Below, piece by piece: positions 22,319 through 33,223 of a DNA stretch of 64,000 nucleotides. The stretch's first letter is position 1. The number at the start of each line of letters is the position of its first letter. A model generated the notes under the pieces. That model was given only the letters and a program-made list of their open reading frames with translations, made no database searches and was not told where the DNA came from. The DNA comes from Sanghuangporus weigelae. Lineage: Eukaryota; Basidiomycota; Agaricomycetes; Hymenochaetales; Hymenochaetaceae. Location of the stretch: the NCBI GenBank assembly GCA_033182465.1, contig CP137323.1, positions 2,170,001-2,234,000 of the forward strand, given 5' to 3'. Made by a program: the position numbers and the translations under genes.

Positions 22319-25300
22319 ATGAGAAGCCTTACAATCGCCTCTTCGCATTTATGGGACATTCCCTTCTCTCAGGTCGTCGCGGCAGCTTATGACGTCGAAC
22401 ACAGTTGTGCATATGTTCTGTCTGAGAAACAAGACGAGATTGAAGTCTTTAGAATAGATACTTTAGACTCTTCAGAGGTTAGTGTACACCGACCAATCTC
22501 TATTTCCCTGGTCATCCAAAACATTCATCTTGAAGCATAGGAATTTCCTGTTCCTATCGCAACATTTGCTGCAAATGGAGGTGTAGTGTCTGCTAGGTAT
22601 GTAAGTGAAGCGCAAGCCATCGCTATCATAGCTCGAGGTGGAGATATTGGTCTCGTACACGTAACGGACGGATCTTCAAATCATGTGCGTTTCAGAGAAT
22701 GCATGCTACTTAATATACTGATCAAATATTTTCAGGCCGAAGTTATCGGTTCTGTGGACGCAGGGATCGTCAGCGCTGGTTGGTCTCCGGATGAGTCACT
22801 CGTTGTCGTCATCACTGGCGATGAAAAGTTGTTGCTTATGACAAGTACCTTTGATGTCCTCCTCGAGCAGCCCTTGCTCACAGAAGAGTCTGGAGAGTCG
22901 CAGCAAGTGAACGTAGGGTGGGGTTCTAAGCAGACACAATTCCACGGCTCCCTTGGCAAGGCTGCGGCCCAGGCTTCCCCGACGACGCTTGCATCGGCAG
23001 GCACCAGTCCAGATGATGATGGTCAATCACGCGTGTCGTGGCGTGGAGATGCAGCATTCTTCGTTGTTTCCTCGCTTCGGACACCCACCGCAGGTGTCAA
23101 TCAGCGAAAGCGACGTACGTTGCGTGTGTATGATCGTCAAGGGGTGCTACAAAACGTCGCAGAACCCATTGCGGGGCTCGAGCATGTTCTAGACTGGAGA
23201 CCTAGCGGGAGTCTCGTAACCAGTACGCAACGATTTGGACTAGATGGCTGCGGAGCCGGAAGGGAAGGCAGGCATGATGTTGTGTTCTTTGAACGAAATG
23301 GTCTCAGACACGGAGAATTCACTTTGCGAGAGCAAGAAAACTATAAAGTGCACGAGTTATTTTGGAATGCCGATTCGGAAATATTGGCCGTCTGGATAGA
23401 AAGAGAGGAAGGCGACGTTGGTAAGTTTCTGTTTCCTATCGTAAATCAAGTACCGAGAAATTGACTGCTCGAGTAGTACAGCTATGGACAACCGGAAACT
23501 ACCACTGGTACTTCGCACTTTCTTGCCAATATCTTCTACAACTCATATTCGGTGAAGGTACTTGAAACAGGAGATCCTGGCTCCAAGCGAAAGCGATAGA
23601 CCGGTGAAGTTCACTTCCGTCACTTGGCATCGCGAGAATGCATTCCGCTTGCTGCTTACAACCAAAAGTTCGTGTGCCTTAGCTCTTCATTTCCTGCTAA
23701 GTCTGATGGATTAGCGTAGATCAAATACTTGAATATGCCCTAGAGTGGGAAACACTCATATCGCGCCGTGCTCCGCCAAACGATACTGGCTGCGTAGTTG
23801 TCATAGACGGGAGTACGAACTTTCGGCGCGATCATCGATGATTTTTCTAACATTTATTACGCAGCTTCGCTGTTAATCACACCTTTCCGCACTCAAAACG
23901 TACCTCCGCCAATGGCATCCTACACTCTAGAATTGTACGAGGCACGAACGCCGATACATGTCGCATTTTCTCCTACTGGCGATCATCTTGCTGTGCTGCA
24001 GCATTCAGGCGTGGTCACGCTCTGGAACCTACGCACGCGTACCGAGTTCAGTCGTGGAAGGGCAGTCGATCCTGTTCAGCTATGCAAGGTTGAATTAGAG
24101 TTGGATGGTTGTCAACCCAGACAAATTCTACTTCACGAAAAGCATTCTGCTTCGGAGACATTCCGCATCTCGTGCCTCGTGTCGAATGGGAATGAGGATG
24201 CCGCATTGATTGCGATTGTCGAGAATAGCGTTCTCCAAGCATCGAAGTTGATCGATCTTCCAGGGACAGATGGTCGTTTCACGCATTCCGAGACTGGGCT
24301 TTACTGGCAGTCGTCAGAAGGCAAGATCTTTTCTGGTATATCTTTCTTTCTTTCGTGTCATTCTTTTTGCTGATTCTCTCTAGTCTCCGCATCGGAAGGT
24401 TCACCGGCGTACATGACAAGTTTCCCTACCTTTTGCTTTACCACAGAGGTCGTTTCTTTTGATGACGGCGCGCAACTCTTTGTGGGTCGCTTAGATTCGG
24501 GGAAACTGTATTGCACTGCGCTCGAGGCAGAGTCAGCATATCTTCTCGCGCAGAACACCTCGTCCATGACCGTTTCCGTGGGATTCGTGATTTACACAAC
24601 CTCGACGCACGAGGCCTTCTTTGCTCCTCTTGAAAAGTTGAAGGCTCTGATCTTCGATTCCGGTCTATCTGGCACGTCCGGAGTTGCTGCTGCGAAAGAC
24701 CAGGCACAATGGGAACGCCGACGAGTAGAGCGTGGTTCACGCATCGTGACTGCTGTGCCGAGTAATATGAGCCTCGTTCTGCAGATGCCACGCGGAAATC
24801 TGGAGACGATCAATCCTCGCCCGATGGTGATGATCGTAGTTGAACAGGATATCGAGGCGTGAGTAGCTTCGATAATGACTTGACTTGTCGATCCCTGACG
24901 TCGGAACTCTATTTCTAGAAAGAGCTACCGGAAGGCGTTCTTGGCATGTCGGAAGCATCGCATCGACTTGACAATTTTAGTTCAGCACGACCCGGCGACC
25001 TTCTTGGAGAACATCTCGTCCTTTGTCGATCAGATCGATGACGTGGATCATCTCAACCTTTTCCTTACCAACATAGGGTGCGTCTACTTTCTTTGAAGTT
25101 GAAGAGAATGTTCACAAATCCGTGTTGCTGACCATCTTCATCTTTTTAGGCAATCTTCCCTCGAACGGGCCAAAATCTCCGAATACTGTGATGTGCTCCG
25201 TGCTGAGCTTGAGTCTAGGAGTCTCACCAAATACGTCAACTCCATTCTGACTGCGTATGTGGTAAAGAAGCCAGCTGATTATGAAACTGGACTATCTCTG

Positions 25301-27296
25301 CTTCTTCGACTACGTGGTCAGTCATTACTGTGTGCGATGTCAATAATTTTCTGCATCTGGGCTGATGACACTTGCAGAGATCGACTCGGAGCTCGTCGAG
25401 GAAGCAGTAAAATACATCATCTTCTTGGTCGACGCGAATAAGTTGTTCGACACGGCGCTTGGGATGTACGACTTCTCGTTGGTCCTCCTCATTGCTCAGC
25501 ACTCTCAGCGTGTACGGCGTTTATATTCTCGAGTCAACCAGTGTCTGACAGCATCTGATAGGATCCACGAGAATACCTACCATTCCTTCGCGAGCTACGC
25601 GCTTTGCCAAAGTACTTTCAAAGGCATAAAATAGACGATCATTTGAAACGACACAGTAGAGCATTAGAGAACTTACATCTAGCTGGTGCGCAAAGTTTTA
25701 CTAACAAGTTCTTCTTCTCTGTGGCCGATGAACTTTCAACAATAGGTCCTGAATATTTTGAGGAAGCCGTTGTATACATTGACAAGCATAGACTGTACCG
25801 GGAAGCTTTGTCGTTGTGGAAGAATGATGCGGATCATTACAAGGTACGGCACTTGTGTATGTAGGATCGGAAAGAGCACGCGACTGAGTAGGCACTTAAC
25901 AGCGCATTCTTGATGTTTACGGTGACTACTTGTATGAACGTCGTGAGTACCGACAGGCTGCACTAGGTAAGTGCAAGACTATATTAAACATATCGTCACA
26001 ATGACATGACTCCTCCTCTGCAGTCTTTACGGAAGCAGCGAACCCTTCAAAGGCACTTGTGGCATATGAACGCGCTTTGATGTGGAGAGAGGCATTAGAG
26101 TTGGCAATTCGTGAATGCGTTGATGAGACTGCCTTTGCTGATCTGACGTATCGGCTCGCAGGTGAGTTCTATCGTCGAGAGGAGAGGGTTTCTTAAGTAG
26201 AAGTGGCTTATTTTCGTAGATGAGCTTCTTTCCAAGAAGCGCTACAAGGAAGCTGCACGTGTCTTCTTAGACCACGCGAAGAGCGTCAGGCAGTGCGCCA
26301 GCGCTCTTGCTCAAGGAAACATGTTTTCGGAGGCTCGCCGAATCGTGCGTGCTCCTCTTGTGACCCTAGTTTGTAAAAGTTACTGACGCTGATTTATAGA
26401 TCTCTCTTCACCGGGAACCTTCGCTCCTTGAAGAAATTGTTCAGCCTTCTACGCTGGATACCTGCACCCAGATTACAGAGGACCTCGATGAGATGCGAGC
26501 TCAACTTCGGAAACAACTTGAGAGGATCCGTGAATTGCGGATAAAGAAAACGGAAGAACCTGGTATGATTTTCCTTACTAAAGGAAATTTGACGCTCAGC
26601 CCTTTGAATTCGTCTTGACTTGCTTGGACAGATGCTTTCTATGGTCTCGACGATGACCCGACGCTACACAGCGTAGACGTAATGACTGATGTCTCAATGG
26701 CACCCACTGCATTCACTCGATACACTGCAGCTCCGTCGACTGCATCTAAGGCTTCAAAGTAAGCAAGTGCCACAACCCTTTAAGAGGGTTTGGCTCCTTA
26801 TGCTGATTTTCAGACGCACGTCTCGCTCAAAGCGTAAGATGGAGCGGAAAGTGGGTTCGGGTCGGAAGGGGACAATAGATGAAGAGGAGTACCTCCTCAA
26901 GTCTCTTGGAAAGCTTGTTGGCCGTTTTGGAGAGATCCAGTGTACGTCGATGTTTATCTGTTCATGGAGAACAATTAACTTAATTGTCCCTTTTCAGCCG
27001 ACGTAGAGCAAGTTCTCCCTCATCTTCTCCAATTCTCGCCGGAGCACCGAAATGAAGCTCGAGAGCTCCAAGTGAAAATATATTCATTCCAAGCAGAACT
27101 ACAGGAAGCACTGGATGAGGTGTGGCCAACTAAACCTAATGGCACTGAAAATGGAGCGAGCCAGATGAATGCTACGAGTTGGGCAGAGAGAACGGAGGAA
27201 CGAAGACGTGAACGGGAGAACGTGGTCAAAAGCATTACAAAGCCTATTCTGATAAGTAGCGAGTCCAGTTGGAGAGCTGACATATTCGGTGTTTGA
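22319..27296 (+). CDS. ELP1: Elongator complex subunit 1 (ELP1/IKI3/IKAP)
   Basis: Largest scaffold subunit of Elongator, which with Elp3 adds the carboxymethyl group to U34 of tRNAs in the cytoplasm. The N-terminal beta-propeller region is plain: DAGIVSAGWSPDESLVVVIT, QVNVGWGSKQTQFHGSLGKA, RVSWRGDAAFFVVSSL, FERNGLRHGEFTLREQE and LFWNADSEILAVWIE all match the human protein block by block. The alpha-solenoid follows (KSYRKAFLACRKHRIDLTIL, AEIDSELVEEAVKYIIFLVD, EPSLLEEIVQPSTLDT). Near the C-terminus is the basic tRNA-binding stretch (SKRTSRSKRKMERKVGSGRK) and then EEEYLLKSLGKLVGRF. About fifteen short introns. The ATG at 22319 (MRSLTIASSHLW) aligns with the family's usual start. Intact as far as can be read. 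Confidence 0.95.
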
Positions 27297-27786
27297 GTTG
27301 TGCTAATAATACGTCGCCGGAGCTCTTGTTCGGAGCTTGAAATTGACTTGTTGAGAACGCTTACAGCCAACCAACCAGTTCGGGCGATATTGTTTAATTA
27401 CGTGATATGCATATTGCCGATCAACGTCTCGCTGATGGTTTTCGACACGCGCGAATCTGGCCATGAAAAGCCTTATGACTTCTTCAGGCGCTTGCCACTT
27501 TTGGACGTCTGCTAGATTCGGTGAAAAATGGATGAATTTATCATTGGAAGTATTAGTCTCCAGCGTCTCGACTCTATTCCGGGTCTCTATTGCGCTCTTC
27601 AAGTCAATGCTAGTCAAAAATATCTCTAGGCGTCCACCTTGACTCATATTAGACGAATACCAGTTCTGGTGTCCATTCATATTTGTCTCTCGATTCAAAT
27701 ATACGACCCGGAGCGCCTATAAAGCTCGCGCTAGTAGTTCGAGTGAGGATCTTGATTCGATACCTCCCGCATGCACTGTACTCAGC
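27297..27786. other. intergenic region
   Basis: About 490 bp between ELP1 and the DUF6533 gene. A 131-codon minus-strand frame (27303-27698) runs through most of it but shows no domain and no start context; I treat it as chance. Confidence 0.4.
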
Positions 27787-29617
27787 ATGACAGAGACTCG
27801 AGTCACGGAAGAGTTGTCGAGAAACTTGTTGATAGTAGGTCCTCAAATGTGAGTTTCGCTACTCACTGATAGAAAGCCCGCTGATCCCAAGAAACTTCGC
27901 TTTCTCAGATTAACAACCAAAGTAAGCTTTATCGCTTCGATTCTTTTTCAGTAAGGACACTGATTTATTTTCAGCAAGTGACATTGGGGTTTTACGCACT
28001 TCATCTTTATGATCATCTTTTGACTCTTGCGGACGAGGTTCGCATTTCTCAACGTTTGAGATCATCTCTAACTCGAAATATTAAATAGATCAAGTTTATG
28101 TGGGATGCTCGAGTTTCACCCGTTTCAGTCCTATTTTTCGTGGTAGTGAGACCTATTCCTGAAGCAGAGCGTCGTTTCTTATTTTCTCACTCGATGCAGA
28201 ATCGATATTATTCCTTGATCTTCTTTACGATAAGCTTTATCAGTGAGTGATTTCTAGTCCTACATACTTCAGCTTTCTAATGTGTTCACCTCTCAGTGAA
28301 GGTTGCTCCTGTGATGGATCCAGCTGTAAGAGTTGAATTTTTAAATGGAGGTGTGGATGCTCAACGGAACTCAGGTGTACGCCTGTTTGAGTTCCTTTAT
28401 CTCTGGCTTAAATTTTGATAGGTAAAATAGATGCAAAAATTTCGCTCTCTTCTTGCCCATCGCGGGAGGGATTGCACTTACTATATTCCCCGATATCGTT
28501 TTGGCGTTACGGTACGTAAAAGTAACGACTCTGTGGGTAAGTTCCCAGCGTGTTCATGTCTCCCATCTGCAGTGTTTTCGCCCTTTATGGTCGCCGCCGT
28601 CTAGTCGGATTGATCCTAGCAACTTACCTATTAACGGAGCTCGCAGTAGCGCTTTGGATATACTTGACACCTGGCTCCCTTCGTAAGAATTAATGCCATG
28701 GTTCTGGCCAAACGTTGTCGGCCTGACTCTTCGAATATCTAGCTCTTACAATGATACCTTACTCTGCTGATTACAAAGAATTCTACCGTAAATCATCCCT
28801 CTGAGAGTTACACATTTTACGGTGCTGATGCTTGCATGGAGTATGCATGTTGCAGAAGTCTAACAAAATGTGAGACATCTGTATCTCTCTGGTAATTAAT
28901 ATAGCACACTTATGAATTACATGTAGAAGCAATTGGAAGGCTTCGCTTTTCCAGTTCATGCAGATTGGATACGATACCATAGTGATCGCCTTCATGCTCG
29001 GAAAATCAAAACTAGCACGGCAATCTCCCTACAAACTACTTGCACGAATGATTCAGGATAATACATTATACTATGCGTGAGTGCTCCGAATAGAGTCCGT
29101 TTGGACAAATAGCTATAATATAACCTCAGAGCTTTACTGGCTGCAAATTTGACATGGGCTCTGATGATATTACTTGGTCCGGTAAGACATTCTTATACAC
29201 GAATATGAGTGGAATCTCTGACAGTCAATCCCGAATTGCCAGAACGCACTCAAATATATCGCTGCAAGGCAAGATCTTGTTTCTATATACTTTTCCGCGT
29301 AACGTTAATCATTGAAATCTTAGCCCTACCCTTGTGTATGTGCTAATATACTGATAATTGTCGCGAAATCGGGACTCAAGTTTATTGTCAGTATTGCTTG
29401 TACAATGATCAGCCGACTGACAATATCCCTACGCAAGCACGATTCAAAAGATAGAGACATCCAAACCTCCGGAATATGGATCGCTTTGTCGGGGACAGCT
29501 GAGGGTTATGACGAGCATACAGATTCGGAGTCGGAGGGAAACTTCAGTCCAACGGTCGCGAAGAAATGTATATCGGAAACTTCATCTTCTTTCGACGAAA
29601 GTCTCGAATTAGGATAG
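27787..29617 (+). CDS. DUF6533 multi-span membrane protein
   Basis: A family greatly expanded in agaricomycetes, of unknown function. The diagnostic block spans two introns: TLGFYALHLYDHLLTLADE, IKFMWDARVSPVSVLFFVV. Hydrophobic spans follow (NRYYSLIFFTISF, and the VFALYGRRR/LVGLILATYLLTELAVALWIY region near 28580-28660). Later spans are split by many introns, and the C-terminus is hydrophilic, Ser/Asp/Glu-rich (GYDEHTDSESEGNFSPTVAK, then SSSFDESLELG). The start at 27787 (MTETRVTEELSRNLLIVGPQ) is in frame with the domain after two splices. Exons in the 28250-29400 part are short and not all could be fixed by eye. The layout resembles the receptor-like organisation suggested for this family, but no ligand is known. 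Confidence 0.75.
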
Positions 29618-30271
29618 AAAGGGTGCAGCTGATGGCGTGCAGAACGGATAGCACCGCAGTGGCGGTACCCTGGCAAACAGGAGGTATGCTATGCTATATG
29701 TTGTGTGTATGTAGAGCAATTGGACTTAGGTTCTAATCGTGGGAACTTCGGCTTCGGATGCCACTTGAAATTTTTTTTCTCCATCTTTTCCGCTGTCGCG
29801 ACTTACTTGCTAGTATTTCGTCGAAGAAGTCTCAAGAAACGTCCTCCATCCAGAGATAATATACACTAAGGGCTCATTTCTATGAAGTAGCTCCAGATCG
29901 CTCTTCCGTTCCTTTTGATGACTCGAGGCAAGCAATCTTTCCTAGATGTTCTGAGTCCATCTCTTCGCATTGTCTCTATTTATCCTAACGCCATATCAAT
30001 ACAGGTCTGATGTATCTCGCAATCAGTTCTTCTATCGGTGCCGTCCTCAGGCTAGGGATAAACGGATCTGTCTTGAACAAACTGCTTTGCAGGTTAACCA
30101 AACACCCAAATTAACTTGATGCAATCTTGTGCTGTCTCGATGCATTCGATGCTTCAAATCAGATTTATACAACACATATAAACAAAGTCATCGAGCAAAG
30201 TAATACAGCATATAAGACATTCAAATTCCGACTTCCGAAGCTTCTGACGAAAACACGCACCTTTCTTCACT
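29618..30271. other. intergenic region
   Basis: About 650 bp between two tandem genes with no frame of interest. It should hold the terminator of the DUF6533 gene and the promoter of the next gene. Confidence 0.45.
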
Positions 30272-31239
30272 ATGCCTGCGCATATCGAGCAAGTCATCTT
30301 CACTGACACTGGTGATGGGAGAGGTGTACGTCCAGTGTACAGATACGCTGAAACCTCGGGTGGGCGACGGCACGATTCGTTTTCCCATTCAAGGGCGCGA
30401 CCGCCACCATCAGCACCGCCTTTTCCAGACATGTATCCAGAGTACGATTACTATCCAGATAACGAAGAATATTCTCGAGGTAGGCGGTCCGAATATGATC
30501 GTCCTAGCCGGTGAATATCGCTTCATTACGTGAAAAGATGTTGACAATAATTAAGCTATTGGCTATTCACAGGCAAGGTAGACCTCACCCAGATGATTAT
30601 GTACGAAGACGCCACGAAACAACTCCTCCCCCTCCCCCTTCCAGAAAAGACACTAAGAATTACGAGCGTCCAGAACCAAGATCGAAGCCATGGGATCCAG
30701 ACATTCCCAGTAGCAAGGCGCATAGCTCTTTCCCCTCCGAGTCAAGTCGACGAGGCAGTGGGTCGCATCACTCTACGACCGATGGAAGGAGGCAGCATCC
30801 TCCGAACAACGAAGGGACAGCTAATAACGACAATTCAAGACGTCGAACAGAAGACCAGGACAACGGCGTTATTCTAATGCCACATCTTATGTTCGTACGC
30901 GCTTGTTTACTTCTCGCCAAGACTTCAGATATCAAGAAATATTTTGAGCCTCAGGTGCAACGGCTTGAGTCAATTTCAGCAAAAATTGAATCAATCAGAC
31001 CTGATGATGAATCGTTGAAAGACAAGCTGATCTCTCGCGAGCTGGAGTTCCTTGAAGTATATATTGGTGGACTCACATTCTCGAGAGAAATGGTGTCCAT
31101 AGAAACAGATATAAAAGACTCAACAAGGCGAAGCGATCTGACGATTTGGATTACTGCTCGAATGGCCGGCGCCATGGAGGTTCGGAATAATTTGCTGAAC
31201 GGAAGACTCACGTTCAAGGTTACAGACTATGATAATTAA
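30272..31239 (+). CDS. unrecognised protein with disordered N-terminus and helical C-terminal domain
   Basis: Two exons: 30272-30512 and about 30572-31239, joined as EYDRPSRQGRPHPDDYVRRR. The N-terminal 150 residues are rich in Arg, Pro, Ser, Tyr and His (MPAHIEQVIFTDTGDGRG, RPPPSAPPFPDMYPEYDYYP, TTPPPPPSRKDTKNYERPEP) and probably disordered. The last 120 residues look folded and helical (PHLMFVRACLLLAKTSDIKK, YFEPQVQRLESISAKIESIR, SRELEFLEVYIGGLTFSREM, LTIWITARMAGAMEVRNNLL). No family recognised; likely a basidiomycete-specific gene. Confidence 0.6.
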
Positions 31240-33223
31240 CATAGAGATTATTTGGCTCAGCTCGATAAAGACCTATCTGTGGAACAACAATAACTAATCT
31301 TAGGCGAGTGGTGGTTCCACCTTCGCACCGCACCAAGAGAGGGATATCAGTAAAACACCTTGAGTCAGGCTCCGTGGCTCACATATATATGTAGCCCTTG
31401 TATTTTGGAAAACACGGAATACAGAGGCTTATGGTCAGTCATGATTGCGAGGTCCAGCAAGCTGATGCCGTTAGGTACGAGCTCGACACGACTGCACAGG
31501 TTCCATCGATGTCTTTTATGAGATACCGAAGCAAATTGAGAATTTCTTCCGAGTCGTTCAGGAGGAAACACTCAATTGATATGATGACCAAGTCAGACCT
31601 GGGCCCACATCCTTACAGCAGTTGACAGGTTATGCTGCTCCCGGCTACATTTAAGTTGAAGCCGTACGAGCGGACTGCGACTGAAACGTGAGATAAAGGC
31701 ATTTGATCAATCAATTACAAACACCAAGATTGTATGAGCTATTGACCCATAAGGCAGAGAATGCTGATTGTCAGGTCGGAGGTGCGCAGAGAGCACGAGG
31801 TAAAGGAAAGGAGGTATAGAGTAGCATGTGAGAATGGGTCGTAATTCATCAAGGGGACTTGTTGGGGAGGATTTGATGTCAACTGGCAGGAGAGAGCTTG
31901 TTCGAATTCAATGGACAAAGCTGGTTTCACGGATAAACTTCTTACATGAATCAAGGCAAGGTCATAGATGTATAAGGGCAATATACGATCACACCGTTGG
32001 AACGCGGTGAATGCAAGGCTGAAAAGGGGGGAAAGGTGAGAAGCGAGTAATCTACTTTTAATGTCTTGATTTCTCTCCTGCGGCTCCCAGTCGGGCCAGA
32101 GAACAGATGCGAACCAGCACGAGCACATGTGACAGTGTAAAACTGTGCATAAGCGCTCTGCACGGTCTACATCCGAGCCGATGCGGCATTGTCCTTGCGC
32201 CTTCGAAGAGTAAAGGAGATGCCGTGCTGTTTGTGAGGCTGGAATGAGAGCTTTTAGAACTCGGTGAGTACCTCTGGGTAATCTACTTTCATTGTCTTGA
32301 TTACACTTCTGAGGTTCCCAGTTGGCCAAAGAACAGATCAGAACCAGCACGAGCACATGTGACAGTGTAAAACTGTGCATAAGCGCTCTGCACGGTCTAC
32401 ATCCGAGCCGATGCGGCATTGTCCTTGCGCCTTCGAAGAGTAAAGGAGATGCCGTGCTGTTTGTGAGGCTGGAATGAGAGCTTTTAGAACTCGGTGAGTA
32501 CCTCTGGGTAATCTACTTTCATTGTCTTGATTACACTTCTGAGGTTCCCAGTTGGCCAAAGAACAGATCAGAACCAGCACGAGCACATGTGACAGTGTAT
32601 AATGTGCATAAACGCTCTGTGAGGACCACATCCGAGCCAGTGAGGCATTGTCCTTGCACGTTCAGTCAACGTGAAGAGTAAAGGAGAGGCCACGCTGAGC
32701 GCTACCAAAGCTATAATAATAACATGTACTTCTTTGATTGACGCCTGGGCTATGAGCTATCCGGCTCCACAGGATGAGAAGTCCGAGTTCATTTGGTGGA
32801 TGGATAAGGTAGGAAGTGAGTACACCATTGTCCAGAAGCTCGTGGGTGGATGGTCCGGCCGACAGGATAATGTAACTGGCGTTGGCTACTTGTGATATCC
32901 GAATCTAATTCCCACGACCTCACCACAACTTGTTATCTCTTTCCTTTCCTAATTGAGCTGTATTCACCAAACTTACTCTCTCCACCCTTAGGCGCGCATT
33001 GGGAGAAGATGATGATGGCACGGAAGAGCTGTAATAGTCCGCTAACACTCAGGCGCTCATCCGTGGAAATATCACTGAAATGATGATGGCTTGGAAGAGC
33101 TTTGATACTTCCGCTCGACCCGTTTGGAAGGTAGTCGTAGTACACGAGGTCAACTCGTGTTTCGCTGTATATATCATTATATGTCTGCACTGGAGTCACC
33201 ATGTTCCCAGTTCATCAGTCGCC
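31240..33223. other. upstream region of NLR copy A, non-coding
   Basis: About 2 kb without a supported gene. A 226-codon minus-strand frame (31739-32419) and a 97-codon frame (32338-32631) exist mainly because a 230 bp tandem repeat keeps one frame open. The counterpart at 40341-40799 is only partly preserved in frame. I therefore treat them as non-coding. Confidence 0.5.
32047..32690. repeat. tandem array, about 2.8 copies of a 230 bp unit
   Basis: Unit starts, anchored on gtaatctacttt, lie at 32047, 32278 and 32508, giving periods of 231 and 230 bp. The second half of unit 1 is identical to that of unit 2, and the first half of unit 2 to that of unit 3. Unit 3 diverges and ends near 32690. 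The paralogous position upstream of copy B (about 40560-40800) has a single diverged unit, so the array arose after the segmental duplication, or was lost in B. Confidence 0.9.

Noticed and set aside
27303-27698. 131-codon minus-strand frame between ELP1 and the DUF6533 gene
   Set aside because: No recognisable domain or start context; probably 3' flank of ELP1.
31739-32631. Two long minus-strand frames upstream of NLR copy A, partly matching 40341-40799
   Set aside because: The 230 bp tandem repeat keeps the frames open. The paralogous region shows drift with frame changes rather than protein conservation.
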